A program made the position numbers and the translations under genes. This document shows, piece after piece, positions 11,160-21,916 of a DNA stretch of 64,000 bases. The notes under the pieces were generated by a model that saw nothing but the letters and a program-made list of their open reading frames with translations, had not been told where the DNA came from and did not search any database. This stretch comes from Odontesthes bonariensis (lineage: Eukaryota > Chordata > Actinopteri > Atheriniformes > Atherinopsidae): the NCBI RefSeq assembly GCF_027942865.1, contig NC_134526.1, forward strand, positions 33,236,263 through 33,300,262. The letters run 5' to 3'. Position 1 is the stretch's first letter. Every line of letters starts with the position of its first letter.

Positions 11160-11404
11160 GTGTGTTACATACAAATTGTACACAAGAACCTTTTTAAATG
11201 TTAAACATTTATTAAATATTTTTGAACATGGACATGCAAGAACTGTATTCCTTTATACATTTTTTTAAATATAAATATATAGGTAAAAAAAAACTTCAGG
11301 TTTTAACTTTAGCAGTTCATATGAACATAAAAACACAAAACCGCACCAATTAAGAACCTATAAATATACATGTAGGTGCATACATACTTAAATAAATAAC
11401 AGTA

Positions 11405-11561
11405 ATAGTGTATGCAAGTCTGCAATTCATATGAACATTAAGCATAAGATCACACACACTATTCCAACAAATGGTAATAGTAACACTACTATATAGTAAA
11501 TAGTGTTACTATTACCATTTGTTGGAATAGTGTGTGTGATCTGCAGACTTGCATACACTAT
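11405..11561. repeat. Large perfect inverted repeat (cruciform-capable)
   Basis: An inner pair of 41-base arms (11448-11488 and 11501-11541) is perfectly complementary around a 12-base loop. Outside it a second perfect 20-base pair (11405-11424 and 11542-11561) continues the stem, with a 23-base bulge only on the left (11425-11447). It lies downstream of the transposase stop and before the convergent Myb gene end, inside the Harbinger element. Confidence 0.95.
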
Positions 11562-11769
11562 ATATGTAAATATTATATTACATAATATATTACAATATAC
11601 ATGTTCATTAATAGTAATATATAAATATTGAGTTAAAGTTATATTAAGTTATATATATTAAGTTAATATGAAGTTAAATAAATTGATTGCTTTGCAAAAA
11701 TGTGACAATATGAAAGAACAAAAACTGCCATATGTCAATAACCTACATTACCTACATAACCTACTCAGT

Positions 11770-13308
11770 TCAGAGCTGGGTGTATATATTGCCATTTAAG
11801 AGGGAGTTTGCGTAGCTCTGCTGCTGTGGTTGTGGTTGTTGTTGTTGTTGATGCTGATTCTGCATGTACAGAAAGGACTGGTAGCTGTTGGGACCAGGCT
11901 GGGTGTGGGGAGAGGGAAAGGGTGGTTGGAAGGAAGCTGAGGTTGTCTGCTTCTCAATACAGTCAACCAGTTGGTTGACTGAAGAGACAATTGATTTCAG
12001 CATGTCTCTATCTCTCTCTTCCTGTCTCTCGTGCCGCTCCTTCATCTCTGACAGCTTGTCATTAAGCTGCTGGGCTGGAGTCACCTTTCTCTTCAGTGGC
12101 CTCCTGAAAAGGCTACCTACCGGGGTAACCGGTGTGACGGACGCAGGAGTGTCAGGGATGTCCATCTCACTATCAGTCTCCATAGCAGCGTCTTTAAAAA
12201 GAAATATAGAATGACAACAGATTAGTATTAGGCTACTAAAACAATAAATAATGATAATGATAATGAGAGACTTTATTAATCCCCAATGGGGAAATTAAAT
12301 GCCACCTGGTCATCCACACAGCACATAACAAACACATACAAACACATAATAAATAAATAAGAGCTAAAAATAACTAAGAAACAAGAAACAGTCCATCATA
12401 AAAACACACAAAGAATCACCACAACAAGTAAAGACACATGAAACCACTAAAAAAGCGCACTCAGCAGCTGTTGTTAAAAAGTCTGATAGCTGCAGGAATA
12501 AAAGAACGTCTAAACCTTTCGGTGGAGCACCTAGGAAGGAGGAGCCTTTGGCTCCTGCCACTCTTTGTGAATGAGCTGTACAGTGGGTGGTCGTCCATGC
12601 TCAGCACGCTGTACATGGACACTGTACAAAACAGTACCATTAAATAAACTGCAGTCTTCTACTAGCCTAGAAAAATGGTCAACCTTGTCCAACAGCCATC
12701 TGCTGTCTAATACAAGCGAGCCCAAGCTAAAATTCTCATAATTACTCTATCAAACAGTGCTGGTGTGTGAATGTGTGTGTTTTGAAAGCGCTTTGAGTCA
12801 ACTTCATAGTTGTGATACGGCGCTATACAAATACATGTTGTATTGTATTTTATTGTATCATAAGATTAGAAATCTGATATGGATTGATTTACCATCATCA
12901 TCATCGTCCTCTAACACTGCGTTGGAAGGGCCTGGGTCTTCATTTGAAGAAACTGGAGTAACTGGAAATCATTAATAATAGGATTTAGTACATTTAGCAA
13001 ATAAATGGATTAATAAATAACACACCTCTCCACACCCCATCTCCACATTAACATTTGTCCTTGTAGTACAGCATGTCAGCATTTTCACATTATTAAGCTA
13101 TTTTTGACAGGGTGAGCCCCTTATCCAGTCATCTATTTACATTGCACAGGTCTGCCAAAGAGTATTGCCAATTGAACGAGCATGCTCTTCGACTAACTGA
13201 TTTACTACTACCTCACGGTTAATACTATATAATATAATAATTACTCCTCGTCCAGCACTCAGCAAGATGCTAACGTCGTATCGTTGCTAAAAACAGCTAA
13301 CAGGCCAA

Positions 13309-13356
<48 letters not shown>

Positions 13357-13777
13357 ACACACACACACACACACACACACACTTCAAAAAATGTGGGACA
13401 CATTTGGAAGAATACAGGCACACACTTACCGGTACCGCTGTCAACCGTGGCTTCCTTCGCGGCGGTGACCACGGGCCGACTGCCCAAAATTAATTCGATT
13501 TCCTCAAAATATTTATAATTTATTTTCCCCTCGGCTCCACTCTTCCCACTAGCCCTCTTCTCTGCCAGATATTTCCCCTTCATGCTCTTCCATTTGTTCG
13601 TAGGGCCTCCCAATTCCTCTCAACGCCTCTCTTGTGCAAAACGGTGGACAGTTTTTTGAAGACTGCGTTTCTCTGCCTCTTCCCATCCAGGGCCGAAACA
13701 ACGTCGACCTCCCGAATTGTGTTTAAAAAAAGCAGAGTCTCTGCTCTCGACCAGTTGTTTCTTTTATCATCGGACAC
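11770..13777 (-). CDS. Harbinger Myb/SANT-like protein (three exons, one frameshift)
   Basis: Exons on the minus strand are 13777-13430, 12961-12893 and 12191-11770, each joined in phase with GT-AG borders. The protein is the DNA-binding partner that Harbinger elements encode beside the transposase. The N-terminus has the Myb-like helices (NNWSRAETLLFLNTI, KWKSMKGKYLAEK, YKYFEEIELILGSRP). The middle exon is acidic, and the last has a coiled-coil-like stretch (QLNDKLSEMKERHERQEERD) and a Q-rich tail. A one-base frameshift near 13600-13615 separates the first helices from the KWKSM part. It is either a disabling mutation or a sequence error. Confidence 0.75.
12253..12655 (-). mobile_element. 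Retroelement 3' fragment in Myb-gene intron
   Basis: On the plus strand the piece starts with ATAATGATAATGAGAG and a CTTTATTAATCCCCAATGGG block, a form I know from 3' ends of fish retroelements in reverse orientation. About 400 bases of non-coding sequence follow. It interrupts the intron between Myb exons at 12893 and 12191 without touching splice sites. Family not identified. Confidence 0.4.
12765..12870 (+). repeat. LINE/SINE-type 3' tail fragment
   Basis: A block with GAAAGCGCTTTGAGT followed by GGCGCTATACAAATAC and a TTGTATT tail resembles the 3' tail shared by many L2-mobilised elements. No body of an element is recognisable, so only the tail is called. Confidence 0.4.
13313..13382. 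repeat. CT/CA compound microsatellite
   Basis: About 37 bases of CT dinucleotide are followed by about 28 bases of CA dinucleotide. The array lies inside the first intron of the Myb-like gene, close to the donor at 13429. Confidence 0.95.
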
Positions 13778-14099
13778 TGTTGTTACTAGTTGTTGCTGCT
13801 GTTTGATACCGACAGGATAGGTGAAATGGGGCGGCTGAGCGGCTCAACAACAACATTCGAATCCTCGCGCTTTACCAATACCATCTGCGCATGCGTGGCT
13901 AGTCTGAATCGCATTAACCTTTTCCATCACTTCTGTAGCGATACAACTTAGCCCTGAACCACCTATTTCGAGCGAATTGATTTAATGCGACAAAACAGGC
14001 GTTCTAGCGATTTAACCGTTTTTCCATCACATGTATCGCACTAACTTCTGATGCGCATCAAATTAAAGCGAATCAGGTCGTTGATGGAAAAAGGGCTAT

Positions 14100-15289
14100 G
14101 TGTCCTCATCCTTGGGGTTTAATACTGACGCGAATGTCTCGAACAAACGGTCGCTGTTCGAAAAGTAAAAGTCATATCTGAAAAATTCCTGAACCGTGAG
14201 CGCCAGAAGGGACGGCAGAAGCCAGCGGTGTAATTTTTCATTCTGCTCCTATGTGTGTGTGTGTTTTTATTGCAGTTTTAAAATGAGTTTTCACATTGAT
14301 TTGATGAGGCGGCCTGTTTATAATGGAGCTGGAGAGCTCCCTCTCTGCGCGCAGAGGGGATTTATGAGAAATCTGAGGCCAAGCTCAATGAGGGTGACTT
14401 TGGATGGAAGAGCACAAAAACACCTACGCTTTGAAGTACAATCTGTCTAGGTCAGGCAGATATTTTGGATGTGAGAGGTGTTTGTTCATGGAATTTTTTT
14501 ATTAATGAAATTAGAGAGAAAAAAGTGGGAGGAGCTTTTGAGGTGTTTTTGAATCTTCCTAAAACGTAAACTGCCGTCGTGTCACAGCTGTATAATATAT
14601 CAACAAACGCTTTGGTTCAGTTAAATTTGAGTCTTTCCTGTCACGTTTAAACTTTGAATGATATCTCCAAAAATGGCCTCCAAAATAGGGCTTGTGTTTT
14701 TCAATGCATTCTTTTTGAGTAATGAGAGAAAAAAATATAAGCACACTATTCCTGATTGCTGCGCATGCAGCGATGTGCTTTTTATGCCGTTCGGACCATT
14801 TGTGCGGGACTAGTAACGCGCCAAAATTTAGGGCGGAAACGGGAAAATAATAAGTAGCCTATGCACAAGAGTAATATGTGTGCCCTAATGCCTTCCCATA
14901 ATAACGACAACATGAAGGTTGACACACACAACACAACAGTCACATAAAATCAATCATAAGTAAATAAAATCATAAATAAATAAAAACGCATACTTGAATA
15001 AGATATGAACCATGATGATGCTACCTATGTTGTGCAGAGTTGAGCAGTGAGATGGCAGGTAGAAGGAGAGGTTGCTGCCTGAGGGGGGAACCAGGGGGCT
15101 TCAGATCTGAGTGCAGGGGGTGAGTGGTGTCAGACATGCTGGATTTGCTTTCTTTGAAAGCTGCTTATTGGACTGTTCTGAAAGGGCTTTTTGCTGAGTG
15201 CCAATGATTTCACTGCTGACTTTGGTTATCCTGGTTATTGAGTTTTTGTGTTTCAGGTTGAGTGATGCGAACCAGCAAATAAAAAAAAG
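14100..15289. other. Intergenic, no gene seen
   Basis: I see no convincing coding exon, RNA gene or transposon end here. Short open frames lack recognisable motifs. The region follows the Harbinger right end and precedes a LINE remnant and the CpG-rich region. Confidence 0.4.
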
Positions 15290-15515
15290 ACGGTGACATA
15301 AACATTATCATCAGGGATCTGTTGACCTGGAACTTTGCCAACTTCCTTAAACAGAACACACAGCATGTCTCTCAAAAGTTAGCTTGTTGTCAATTATGGT
15401 GCCCGTGTACTTGTATGAATTGACAATCTCCATAATTTCTCCATTTACTGTGGCCTTTCCAGGGTGTGTTGCCTCTAAAATCAGTGCACATGTCCTTTGT
15501 TTTTGGGACATTCTG
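15290..15515 (-). pseudogene. LINE reverse transcriptase remnant
   Basis: Minus-strand translation gives EIMEIVNSYKYTGTIIDNKL, the conserved thumb-region block of non-LTR reverse transcriptases. Flanking frames are broken by stops. Only this C-terminal part survives, so it is an old fragment. Family not determined. Confidence 0.6.
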
Positions 15516-15689
15516 TTCTAATAATGCTTCATTGCACCACCAACCTGTGGCAGTAATGTTGGTTTAGCAAAGCACGTTGATGCAACATGTTGCATTGCAC
15601 ATGTTGCATTGCACACGTCATAAACATCTTTACAGTGAAAGGTGCTGATGGGGGGCCTGGGTCCCAGTAGAAGCTCATAAAGGAACTGT

Positions 15690-15843
15690 TTGGTAACGGA
15701 GAGAGATGGAGGCGGCAGTGAGAGAACAAGCCCCTCCCCAGCACATAGAGCCCCCTCCGCCGCAGAGCCCGCACATTCTGCACGCGCAAGCAGTCCCGGT
15801 CGGTGCGGACACGCGGAGCTGCGGATGATCTCACGGAGCATCG
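15690..15843 (+). other. Putative untranslated first exon (possibly ABAT)
   Basis: A CpG-rich stretch ends at a strong splice donor (ATCG then GTAAGTG at 15844). It lies on the same strand as, and 17.5 kb upstream of, the ABAT start-codon exon. The region around it (about 15750-16300) has many CpG dinucleotides, as expected of a vertebrate promoter island. The transcription start is not visible. It could equally be the first exon of another transcript. Start given is approximate. Confidence 0.35.
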
Positions 15844-15966
15844 GTAAGTGTTGGCAAAGCTCGAGTCTGCACGGCTCGTGAGCCATATCACGTGTAATGT
15901 GAGACGCCTGGATCAAATTTCGCCGTGTCACAGTCTCACTCGCGCGTCAGCGTTTGTGCGCGCGTG

Positions 15967-15977
15967 TTATAAATATT
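15967..15977 (+). promoter_or_regulatory. TATA-like box in CpG-rich region
   Basis: TTATAAATATT is an isolated A/T block in otherwise G/C-rich sequence. It lies downstream of the donor at 15844, so it could only serve an alternative start, for example for the exon-like block at 16342. Confidence 0.2.
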
Positions 15978-16032
15978 TGGATACGCGGCTGCGACACGAA
16001 CGCCTTTAATGCCTCGTGCAACTAACCTGAGC

Positions 16033-16080
16033 GTGTGGCCCCATAGACCCTAACCCTATATTATGTCTATGTGTGGCCCC
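16033..16080. mobile_element. 28-bp mini-insertion with 10-bp direct repeats
   Basis: The decamer GTGTGGCCCC at 16033-16042 is repeated exactly at 16071-16080. The 28 bases between begin with ATAGAC and end with GTCTAT, an inverted repeat, and contain a CCCTAACCCT block. This is the architecture of a transposon footprint: terminal inverted repeats within a target duplication. A related ATAGACATAAT sequence occurs at 17948. Confidence 0.5.
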
Positions 16081-16341
16081 GCGCAGCCAGCTGTGAGCCG
16101 GCAGCATCCAGCCAGAACCAGTTCCGTTCTTTCAGATGAGCGCGCGCCCCCAACAGCCTCCTGATCGACCCGATGTCGTAATCATTTGAGTGCGCGTCAG
16201 ATGTGTGATGCCTCAGATGTATGCGCACCCGCACTGAGCTCCACGCGCCGCGTCCATCACCATGAGCCACACATGAAGCGTTTCCCGTGCTAACCTGTCC
16301 TGTGTGTTGACCCTCTCCTCCGTGTTGTCCCTGTCCTCCAG

Positions 16342-16399
16342 GACCTGCGCAACTCAGAGGACTTCCGGCCGCGGCACCAGCAGGAGGCTCCAACATTTA
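16342..16399 (+). other. Exon-like block, unassigned
   Basis: A pyrimidine tract ending in TGTCCTCCAG is followed by 58 bases open in all the frames needed and a donor ATTTA then GTGAGT. One frame reads [19 protein letters not shown]. The codon composition looks gene-like but I do not recognise the product. The tandem array begins 22 bases after the donor. It may be a second 5' exon of ABAT or part of another gene. Confidence 0.3.
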
Positions 16400-16421
16400 G
16401 TGAGTCAACACATTCATCAGT

Positions 16422-17414
16422 GGGTGGTGCAGGTGGTGTAGGTGGTGCAGATGGTGCAGATGGTGCGGGTGGTGCAGATGGTGCAGGTGGAGTAGGTGGT
16501 GCGGGTGGTGCAGATGGTGCAGGTGGTGCAGATGGTGTAGGTGGAGTAGGTGGTGCGGGTGGTGCAGATGGTGCAGGTGGAGTAGGTGGTGCGGGTGGTG
16601 CAGGTGGTGCAGATGGTGCAGGTGGAGTAGGTGGTGCGGGTGGTGCAGATGGTGCAGGTGGTGCAGATGGTGTAGGTGGAGTAGGTGGTGTGGGTGGTGC
16701 AGATGGTGTAGGTGGTGTAGATGTTGCGGGTGGTGCAGGTGGTGCAGATGGTGTAGGTGGTGCGGGTGGTGCAGATGGTGCAGGTGGTGCAGATGGTGTA
16801 GGTGGAGTAGGTGGTGCGGGTGGTGCAGATGGTGTAGGTGGTGTAGATGTTGCGGGTGGTGCAGGTGGTGCAGATGGTGTAGGTGGTGCGGGTGGTGCAG
16901 GTGGTGCAGGTGGTGCAGATGGTGTAGGTGGAGTAGGTGGTGCGGGTGGTGCAGATGGTGCAGGTGGTGCAGATGGTGTAGGTGGAGTAGGTGGTGCGGG
17001 TGGTGCAGATGGTGTAGGTGGAGTATGTGGTGTAGATGTTGCGGGTGGTGCAGGTGGTGCAGATGGTGTAGGTGGTGCAGGTGGTGCAGATGGTGTAGGT
17101 GGTGCGGGGTGGTGCAGGTGGTGCGGGTGGTGTAGGTGGTGCAGGTGGTGCGGGTGGGGCCGGTGGTGCAGGTGGTGCAGATGGTGCGGGTGGGGCAGGT
17201 GGTGTAGGTGGTGTAGGTGGTGCATGTGGTGTGGGTGGTGCATGCGGTGCGGGTGGTGCGAGTGGTGTAGGTGGTGCAGGTGGTGCGGGTGGGGCAGGTG
17301 GTGCAGGTGGTGCGGGTGGGGCAGGTGGTGCATGTGGTGTGGGTGGTGCATGTGGTGCATGTGGTGCGGGTGGTGCGAGTGGTGTAGGTGGTGCAGGTGG
17401 TGCGGGTGGGGCAG
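16422..17414 (+). repeat. GGTGCA-type trinucleotide-periodic array (1 kb)
   Basis: Nearly 1 kb of GGTGCA, GGTGCG, GGTGTA, GGAGTA and GATGGT blocks, always a multiple of three. The plus strand has almost no C except within GGTGC. Because the period is a multiple of three, long open frames exist on both strands (Gly/Ala/Asp-rich one way, His/Leu/Pro-rich the other). These are by-products. Higher-order blocks, such as one with GTAGATGTTGCGGGT, recur at about 16720, 16844 and 17030. Confidence 0.95.
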
Positions 17415-17735
17415 CGCTCAGCTCTGTGGGAGGTGTTCTCCCTGCACCACCCGAGTTTCCCCACCAGTGATGAGCAGGTTGTGTAACTCCTGGATGTTGG
17501 AGGCCCGGCTCTGTGAGTGTCAGCTCTGTTATGGAGCTGTGAGCTGTGAGCTGTGAGCTGTGCCACTGTCAGCTGGGACCGGTTCCAGCCCCAGGCTCCC
17601 TGCTCACTTATTACAACTTTAAGCAGATAAGCTGCCCAAGCAAGAATTTCTGTTCTGCAGCTGCGTTTCAGTCAAACTAAAGCATCCTGTGGGTTGTTTT
17701 ATACACCTTTCATCATATTATAACACAGTTAACGG
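17415..17735. other. Sequence after the array, no gene seen
   Basis: It contains a GAGCTGT triplication near 17535-17560 and otherwise ordinary sequence. No coding exon is supported. Confidence 0.4.
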
Positions 17736-18812
17736 AAGGCATGTCCCGATCCGATCACAGGGTTTCAGACTCGATCTGAATCGGACGTTTCATCCTGGTC
17801 AGGGATCGGATATGTAGCCTATCTATATCTGTATATTTATTCTCTTTTTTTTTTTAAATCAGAACTATAATATTTCACAACAAATGGGAAAAAATAACAG
17901 CTTAGTATTTCCTGTTATGTGGTGGTACAGAGTCAGAGCGTCTCAACCATAGACATAATGTAGGCAGACGCCTCATAGGCTGGCGCTGCCTGTTGGAGCT
18001 GACGTATCAGCGCGGTCGCCATCTTGGATGGGTCTCCACTGCCCCCACATTACATTTATTTCCACTGAGGAAGGTGTATATCCCCAACTACAATAATCAT
18101 AACTAAATATTTTTTATGTCTCCGGTCTGAACTCCACACAGAAACATGCGGCATGACGTCACTTTGCTGCCGTAAAGCGAAGCAGAACACGGCAGCAGCT
18201 AGAAGCTGGGGGCCGACTGTCTGCACTGTGGAGGGATTTTAAAGTGGATGACAAAAACATTTCCATTGCAAACTGTGAGATATGCAAAGTTGGGATTTCA
18301 AGAGGTGGCGAGGACATGGCTAACATCCTTGATGAGAACAGGTAGAGATGTTGGTTTTCATCATTAAAAACATACATTTCCTTCTGTGCAGCCAGAGGAG
18401 GAGAGGAAGAATTAGGAGTGCAGTTAAAGCACATTACTGCCTTACTTTAGAACACTGTGGCACTTTTATCTGCTTATTTGTTTCCATACCTGCAGGTATT
18501 TCAGGCTGAGCTGCTGCTGGTTTTTATATCAGACATTGTTGCACTAAACTACAATGTGAAGAATTAGTTTATTACTTGATTACTTTTGTTGTTCGAGCTA
18601 CCTCACAGAAGTGCTGTGTTTATGATGTGTTAAATGATAAAATAAGTGAAGAAAATAAAGAATCAGGGACATCCTGGATCTGTTTCTTCGCCTTTCTTCT
18701 TTTTTTTTTAATGTACTGTAGAAGTATCGGATCGGGACTCGGTATCTGCAGATACTCAAAATCAAATAACTCGGACTCGGGGGCAAAAATACCTGATTGG
18801 GACATCCCGTGT
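17736..18812 (+). mobile_element. hAT-type (BED finger) transposon remnant
   Basis: The ends are related inverted repeats: AAGGCATGTCCCGATCCGA on the left and TGATTGGGACATCCCGT on the right. Inside, 18230-18342 encodes a degenerate BED zinc finger. No catalytic core remains, so it is a non-autonomous deletion derivative. A second repeat starting CATAGACATAATGTAGGCAG appears to be inserted at 17947. An 8-bp target duplication is not recognisable, suggesting age. Confidence 0.6.
18230..18342 (+). pseudogene. BED zinc-finger remnant of hAT transposase
   Basis: The frame reads VWRDFKVDDKNISIANCEIC then KVGISRGGEDMAN, matching the aromatic-plus-CxxC first half of a BED finger (W at 18239, Cys pair near 18285-18296). 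The expected TTNLxxHL half is disrupted and a stop follows. It bound transposon DNA in its ancestor. Confidence 0.55.
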
Positions 18813-21404
18813 TCTGCTGCTGTACGTACAAATCAAACTATAGATGGATGGTTGATTGCTTGATGTGCAGGTCCCTGAAGAGAATATGACCTTTAGCTCT
18901 CAGACTCCTCCAAAGGTGGATTTTGAAGCTTTGATATTAAAGAATTATCCCTACAATGAGGCAGAGTTTACAGGACAGAGGCTATATTCCCATTACTATT
19001 TCAAATTGGTGTAGGGTCTCCGAGGCCTTTTTCTCCAGCCCCCCAGGTGAGAAGAGATCAGATTGGCTCCGTTGTGTGTTGATAACTGCTGCCTCTTTTC
19101 ATTTTAACAATCAAAGCACTCATCAAACAATTAACAGAAAGATGAGAATCAGTCTGTCAGTGTTGAGTATTCTGCTACTGATGTTTGGACCGGGCACAAT
19201 AAAACTGCGGGCATCACATGTGCACAGAAGAAGCTCAGCATCAGAGTAATGCAGCGGACATCAGTTCCAGGTACAGCATACGCTGCATCCAACACAGGAA
19301 CAAGCCAAGCTGAGCAGTCCAGAGGAAGCCTCAGATTTCAGTGCTTTACTCGTCTCCACTCAAGGAAAACAGCTCCAATATTCACTTTAGTTCTGCCTCT
19401 TTTTTCATGTAGTATCTTTGCTGTGGTTTTATTTGTGGGAGGGTGATATTTGCTCTCCTGAGACCTGTGGAATTCCTGTGTTTTTGCCATTGCTTGTGTG
19501 TGTTCTCTGTTGGCTGACACCGTTGGTTTGGCACTGCCAGCACCGTGCACAGGTCTAAACAGGTCTATGTCTCACCTTAGTTTTGTTCATGGCTTTGAAA
19601 GAAGAACTTTATTCTACACTGTGAACTGTGGGACCTCTCCAGACAATGTCCAATCAGATTTGCTTAAATGAGTTAGTGCTGAAAATAAGAAGGCAAATAA
19701 AATCGAGGTTTATAATTTTTAGTTTAAAAAAAAAAAAAATCTGAAAACTTATTTCAGTCTTATGAGCTGTTGAATGTAGATCAGAACAACAGGAACAACA
19801 AAGTGAAGTAATAAGGTAATATAGTAGATTACCATGAACACATACACACTGCTGGTTGTGTGCTCAGTAGTCATTGCAGGCTTTTGCTTCTTTTTCGACT
19901 TTGCAAACAGTTTGAATTCAGAAAAACGAGCTCCTGTGGTTTTTTCCCCCAAACATTAATGATTGGATGCCTCCAGAGATGCTGGATTACCCAGGGTGTG
20001 CATTGTACCAGCTGCAGTGAGCTGAACTGAGATTATACAGCGTTGTCATCAGTGATAGTCGGCTCACTGGAGAGCAGGGCTGCTCTGTAATAGTTTTAAG
20101 TAGAAAAGTCCAGCAAACATTTTCTTTACAGAATACTTAGACTAAAGAAAACTGCTGGAGGACATGCAGGGATCCTGGCTGATTTTAAAGACTGCTCTCT
20201 GAGAAGGGTGCAGCTCAGTGAGCTGGTTAGTTGTGTGCTGCTGGATAAATGACTTTTCAATAAAAAATTAAACAGAAAAAATATTCCTTCATGAGTTTTT
20301 GAATAGAAATGTGTGAGTGCTGAATAAACTGAGTACAGAATAAGCTAATCTAGCTAAATTTGATTGATACATCAAATGATCTGAGTCGTGACCCTCCTAT
20401 GTCTGCCTGCCATGACGGCATTATGGCTTCTGCCATCCCTTTGTGGTTATGAGGTGCAGTATTCGAACAAAAGCCTGTGTATTAGGTTGTTGCATCTGCA
20501 ATGGTCTGCTTCTTACTGCGAACAGGCTTCTTTATGGATCCAAGTGGCTTTTGGACTACAAATATGGTACCTCTGTGGTTTTCTGCAAGGACCAATAGAG
20601 CTTAGCCTTAGATTGTTGCACTGCTTATTGAAGCAGACGTGATCAGTAATACCCCTGACAGACAGCAGACACCTTTGTGACGCAGAACTGCATGATGTGG
20701 ATTGAGTGGACTCATTCATGAGACAGCTGTCACCCCGTTTTCATTGTTAACACTCCATCAGTGTTAAAGCCCGGCAGTGTCAGCTCTATGCAGGAGCCGT
20801 CTTTGAGGGGAGGCTCATGAGGGACTGTCAGCTGATGTAGGTAGAAACACAGCCTACTTATGGTGCTTTGCTACCATGCCCCATGGAAGTCAAATTAATT
20901 CAAATAATATTTTGGCTTAATTGTAGTATTCGGCCTACTGCCACAGCATCCTGTCCCACTGGTAGATAAGGTGATTATGTAAAATTCAGTGCTAACAACA
21001 TCCCAGTGTAACTAACTGCCTGTATTTTTCTCCTATACATCCAACGGCTTACACAAACCCCATTTGTTTCACTTTTTGTCTTCACTGTTGCCATGGTTAC
21101 AGGCTGGCAGTGTCAGCTGCATCTCAACTTTGTTCCGGACTTAGATCTCAGTGAAGAGTAACAATGATGGAGGGTGTAATTACATCACTGTAGAATGTCA
21201 AGTTATATCAGAGTGTTCAAATTTGGTTGATATCGTTGCTTCTTGTAAGTAGAGTCCGTAGCTGGACCAGTGTCTGTCTGGATGTCTGGTTCCATGTGAA
21301 GTAGAATTAGAGGAGTTACAGGAGGAAGATAAAAATAACACACAACTATTTATGACCAATAAATGGAAAATTTAAGATTTTGAGCATCACAACCCTAACC
21401 AGTT
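18813..21404. other. Intronic or upstream sequence, no gene seen
   Basis: Unique-looking sequence with a short A run at 19727-19739. Short open frames show no recognisable domain and no convincing exon with both splice sites. If the 15843 donor belongs to ABAT, this is intron 1. Confidence 0.4.
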
Positions 21405-21440
21405 GAACAGAGGGGCAATCCAACACCAACTCAAAAGAGA

Positions 21441-21916
21441 TTTCATTTCATTTCAATTCAATTCATTTTTATTTATATAGCGCCAAATACAACAAATGTC
21501 ATCTCAAGGCACTTAGATAATAAAATCCAATTCAAGCCAATTGGAATTCAATTCATTGTAATCATAATTATTTATAAAATAATCCAATTAATTCATATAG
21601 AGCCAATTCAAAAACAATTTCCTAGCTAAGGAAACCAACAGATTGCACTGAAACTTGTCTTCAGTCCAATCTCCCGGCCTGAGCGTGCCTGAGGCGACTG
21701 TGGAGAGAAACGACTCCCTTTGAACAGGAAGAAACCTCTGGCAGAACCAGAACCAGGAAGGGTGGCCATCCGCCTCCACCAGCTGGGGTTTGAGAAGACA
21801 GAAAGAGAGGGGGGGGGGGGGGGGGGGGGGGGGTTGCACTGTAACACCATTCAAAGGATATCTGTTGGAACAGGGAAACACGAGTTAATGACCACAATAA
21901 TGTCACATATACATAA
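21441..21916 (-). mobile_element. L2 copy F, 3' UTR only
   Basis: The minus strand matches the 3' UTR and tail of L2 copies C and D, including GATATCCTTTGAATGGTGTT and the terminal block with GGCGCTATATAAATAAAAAT. No coding sequence remains, so this is a severely 5'-truncated insertion. A run of 25 G (21809-21833) replaces the normal short G-rich part of the UTR. Confidence 0.85.
21809..21833 (+). repeat. Poly-G run (25 G)
   Basis: A 25-base guanine homopolymer inside the L2 F 3' UTR. In copy D the same place is AAAAGAGGGGACAAC, so the run is an expansion of four G. Confidence 0.9.

Larger units (their letters stand above)
9348..14099. mobile_element. PIF/Harbinger DNA transposon, nearly complete
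   Basis: Terminal inverted repeats begin ATAGCCCTTTTTCCATCA at 9348 and end in the reverse complement at 14099. Subterminal regions on both sides share TAGCGA/TTTTCCATCA motifs. Inside are the two genes expected of Harbinger: a DDE transposase (9696-11159, +) and a Myb/SANT-like protein (11770-13777, -), arranged convergently. A target duplication is ambiguous because the end sequence is palindromic (ATAGCCC/GGGCTAT); flanking triplets do not match exactly. A retroelement-like fragment at 12253-12655 sits in an intron of the Myb gene. Confidence 0.88.

Noticed and set aside
16397..17566. Open frames longer than 350 codons on both strands
   Set aside because: They are forced by a tandem array whose period is a multiple of three. 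Translations are monotonous (Gly/Ala or His/Leu/Pro) and have no splice or start context.
20388..20719. Overlapping frames on both strands (84 and 68 codons)
   Set aside because: No domain, no splice context, no repeat relation; length expected by chance.
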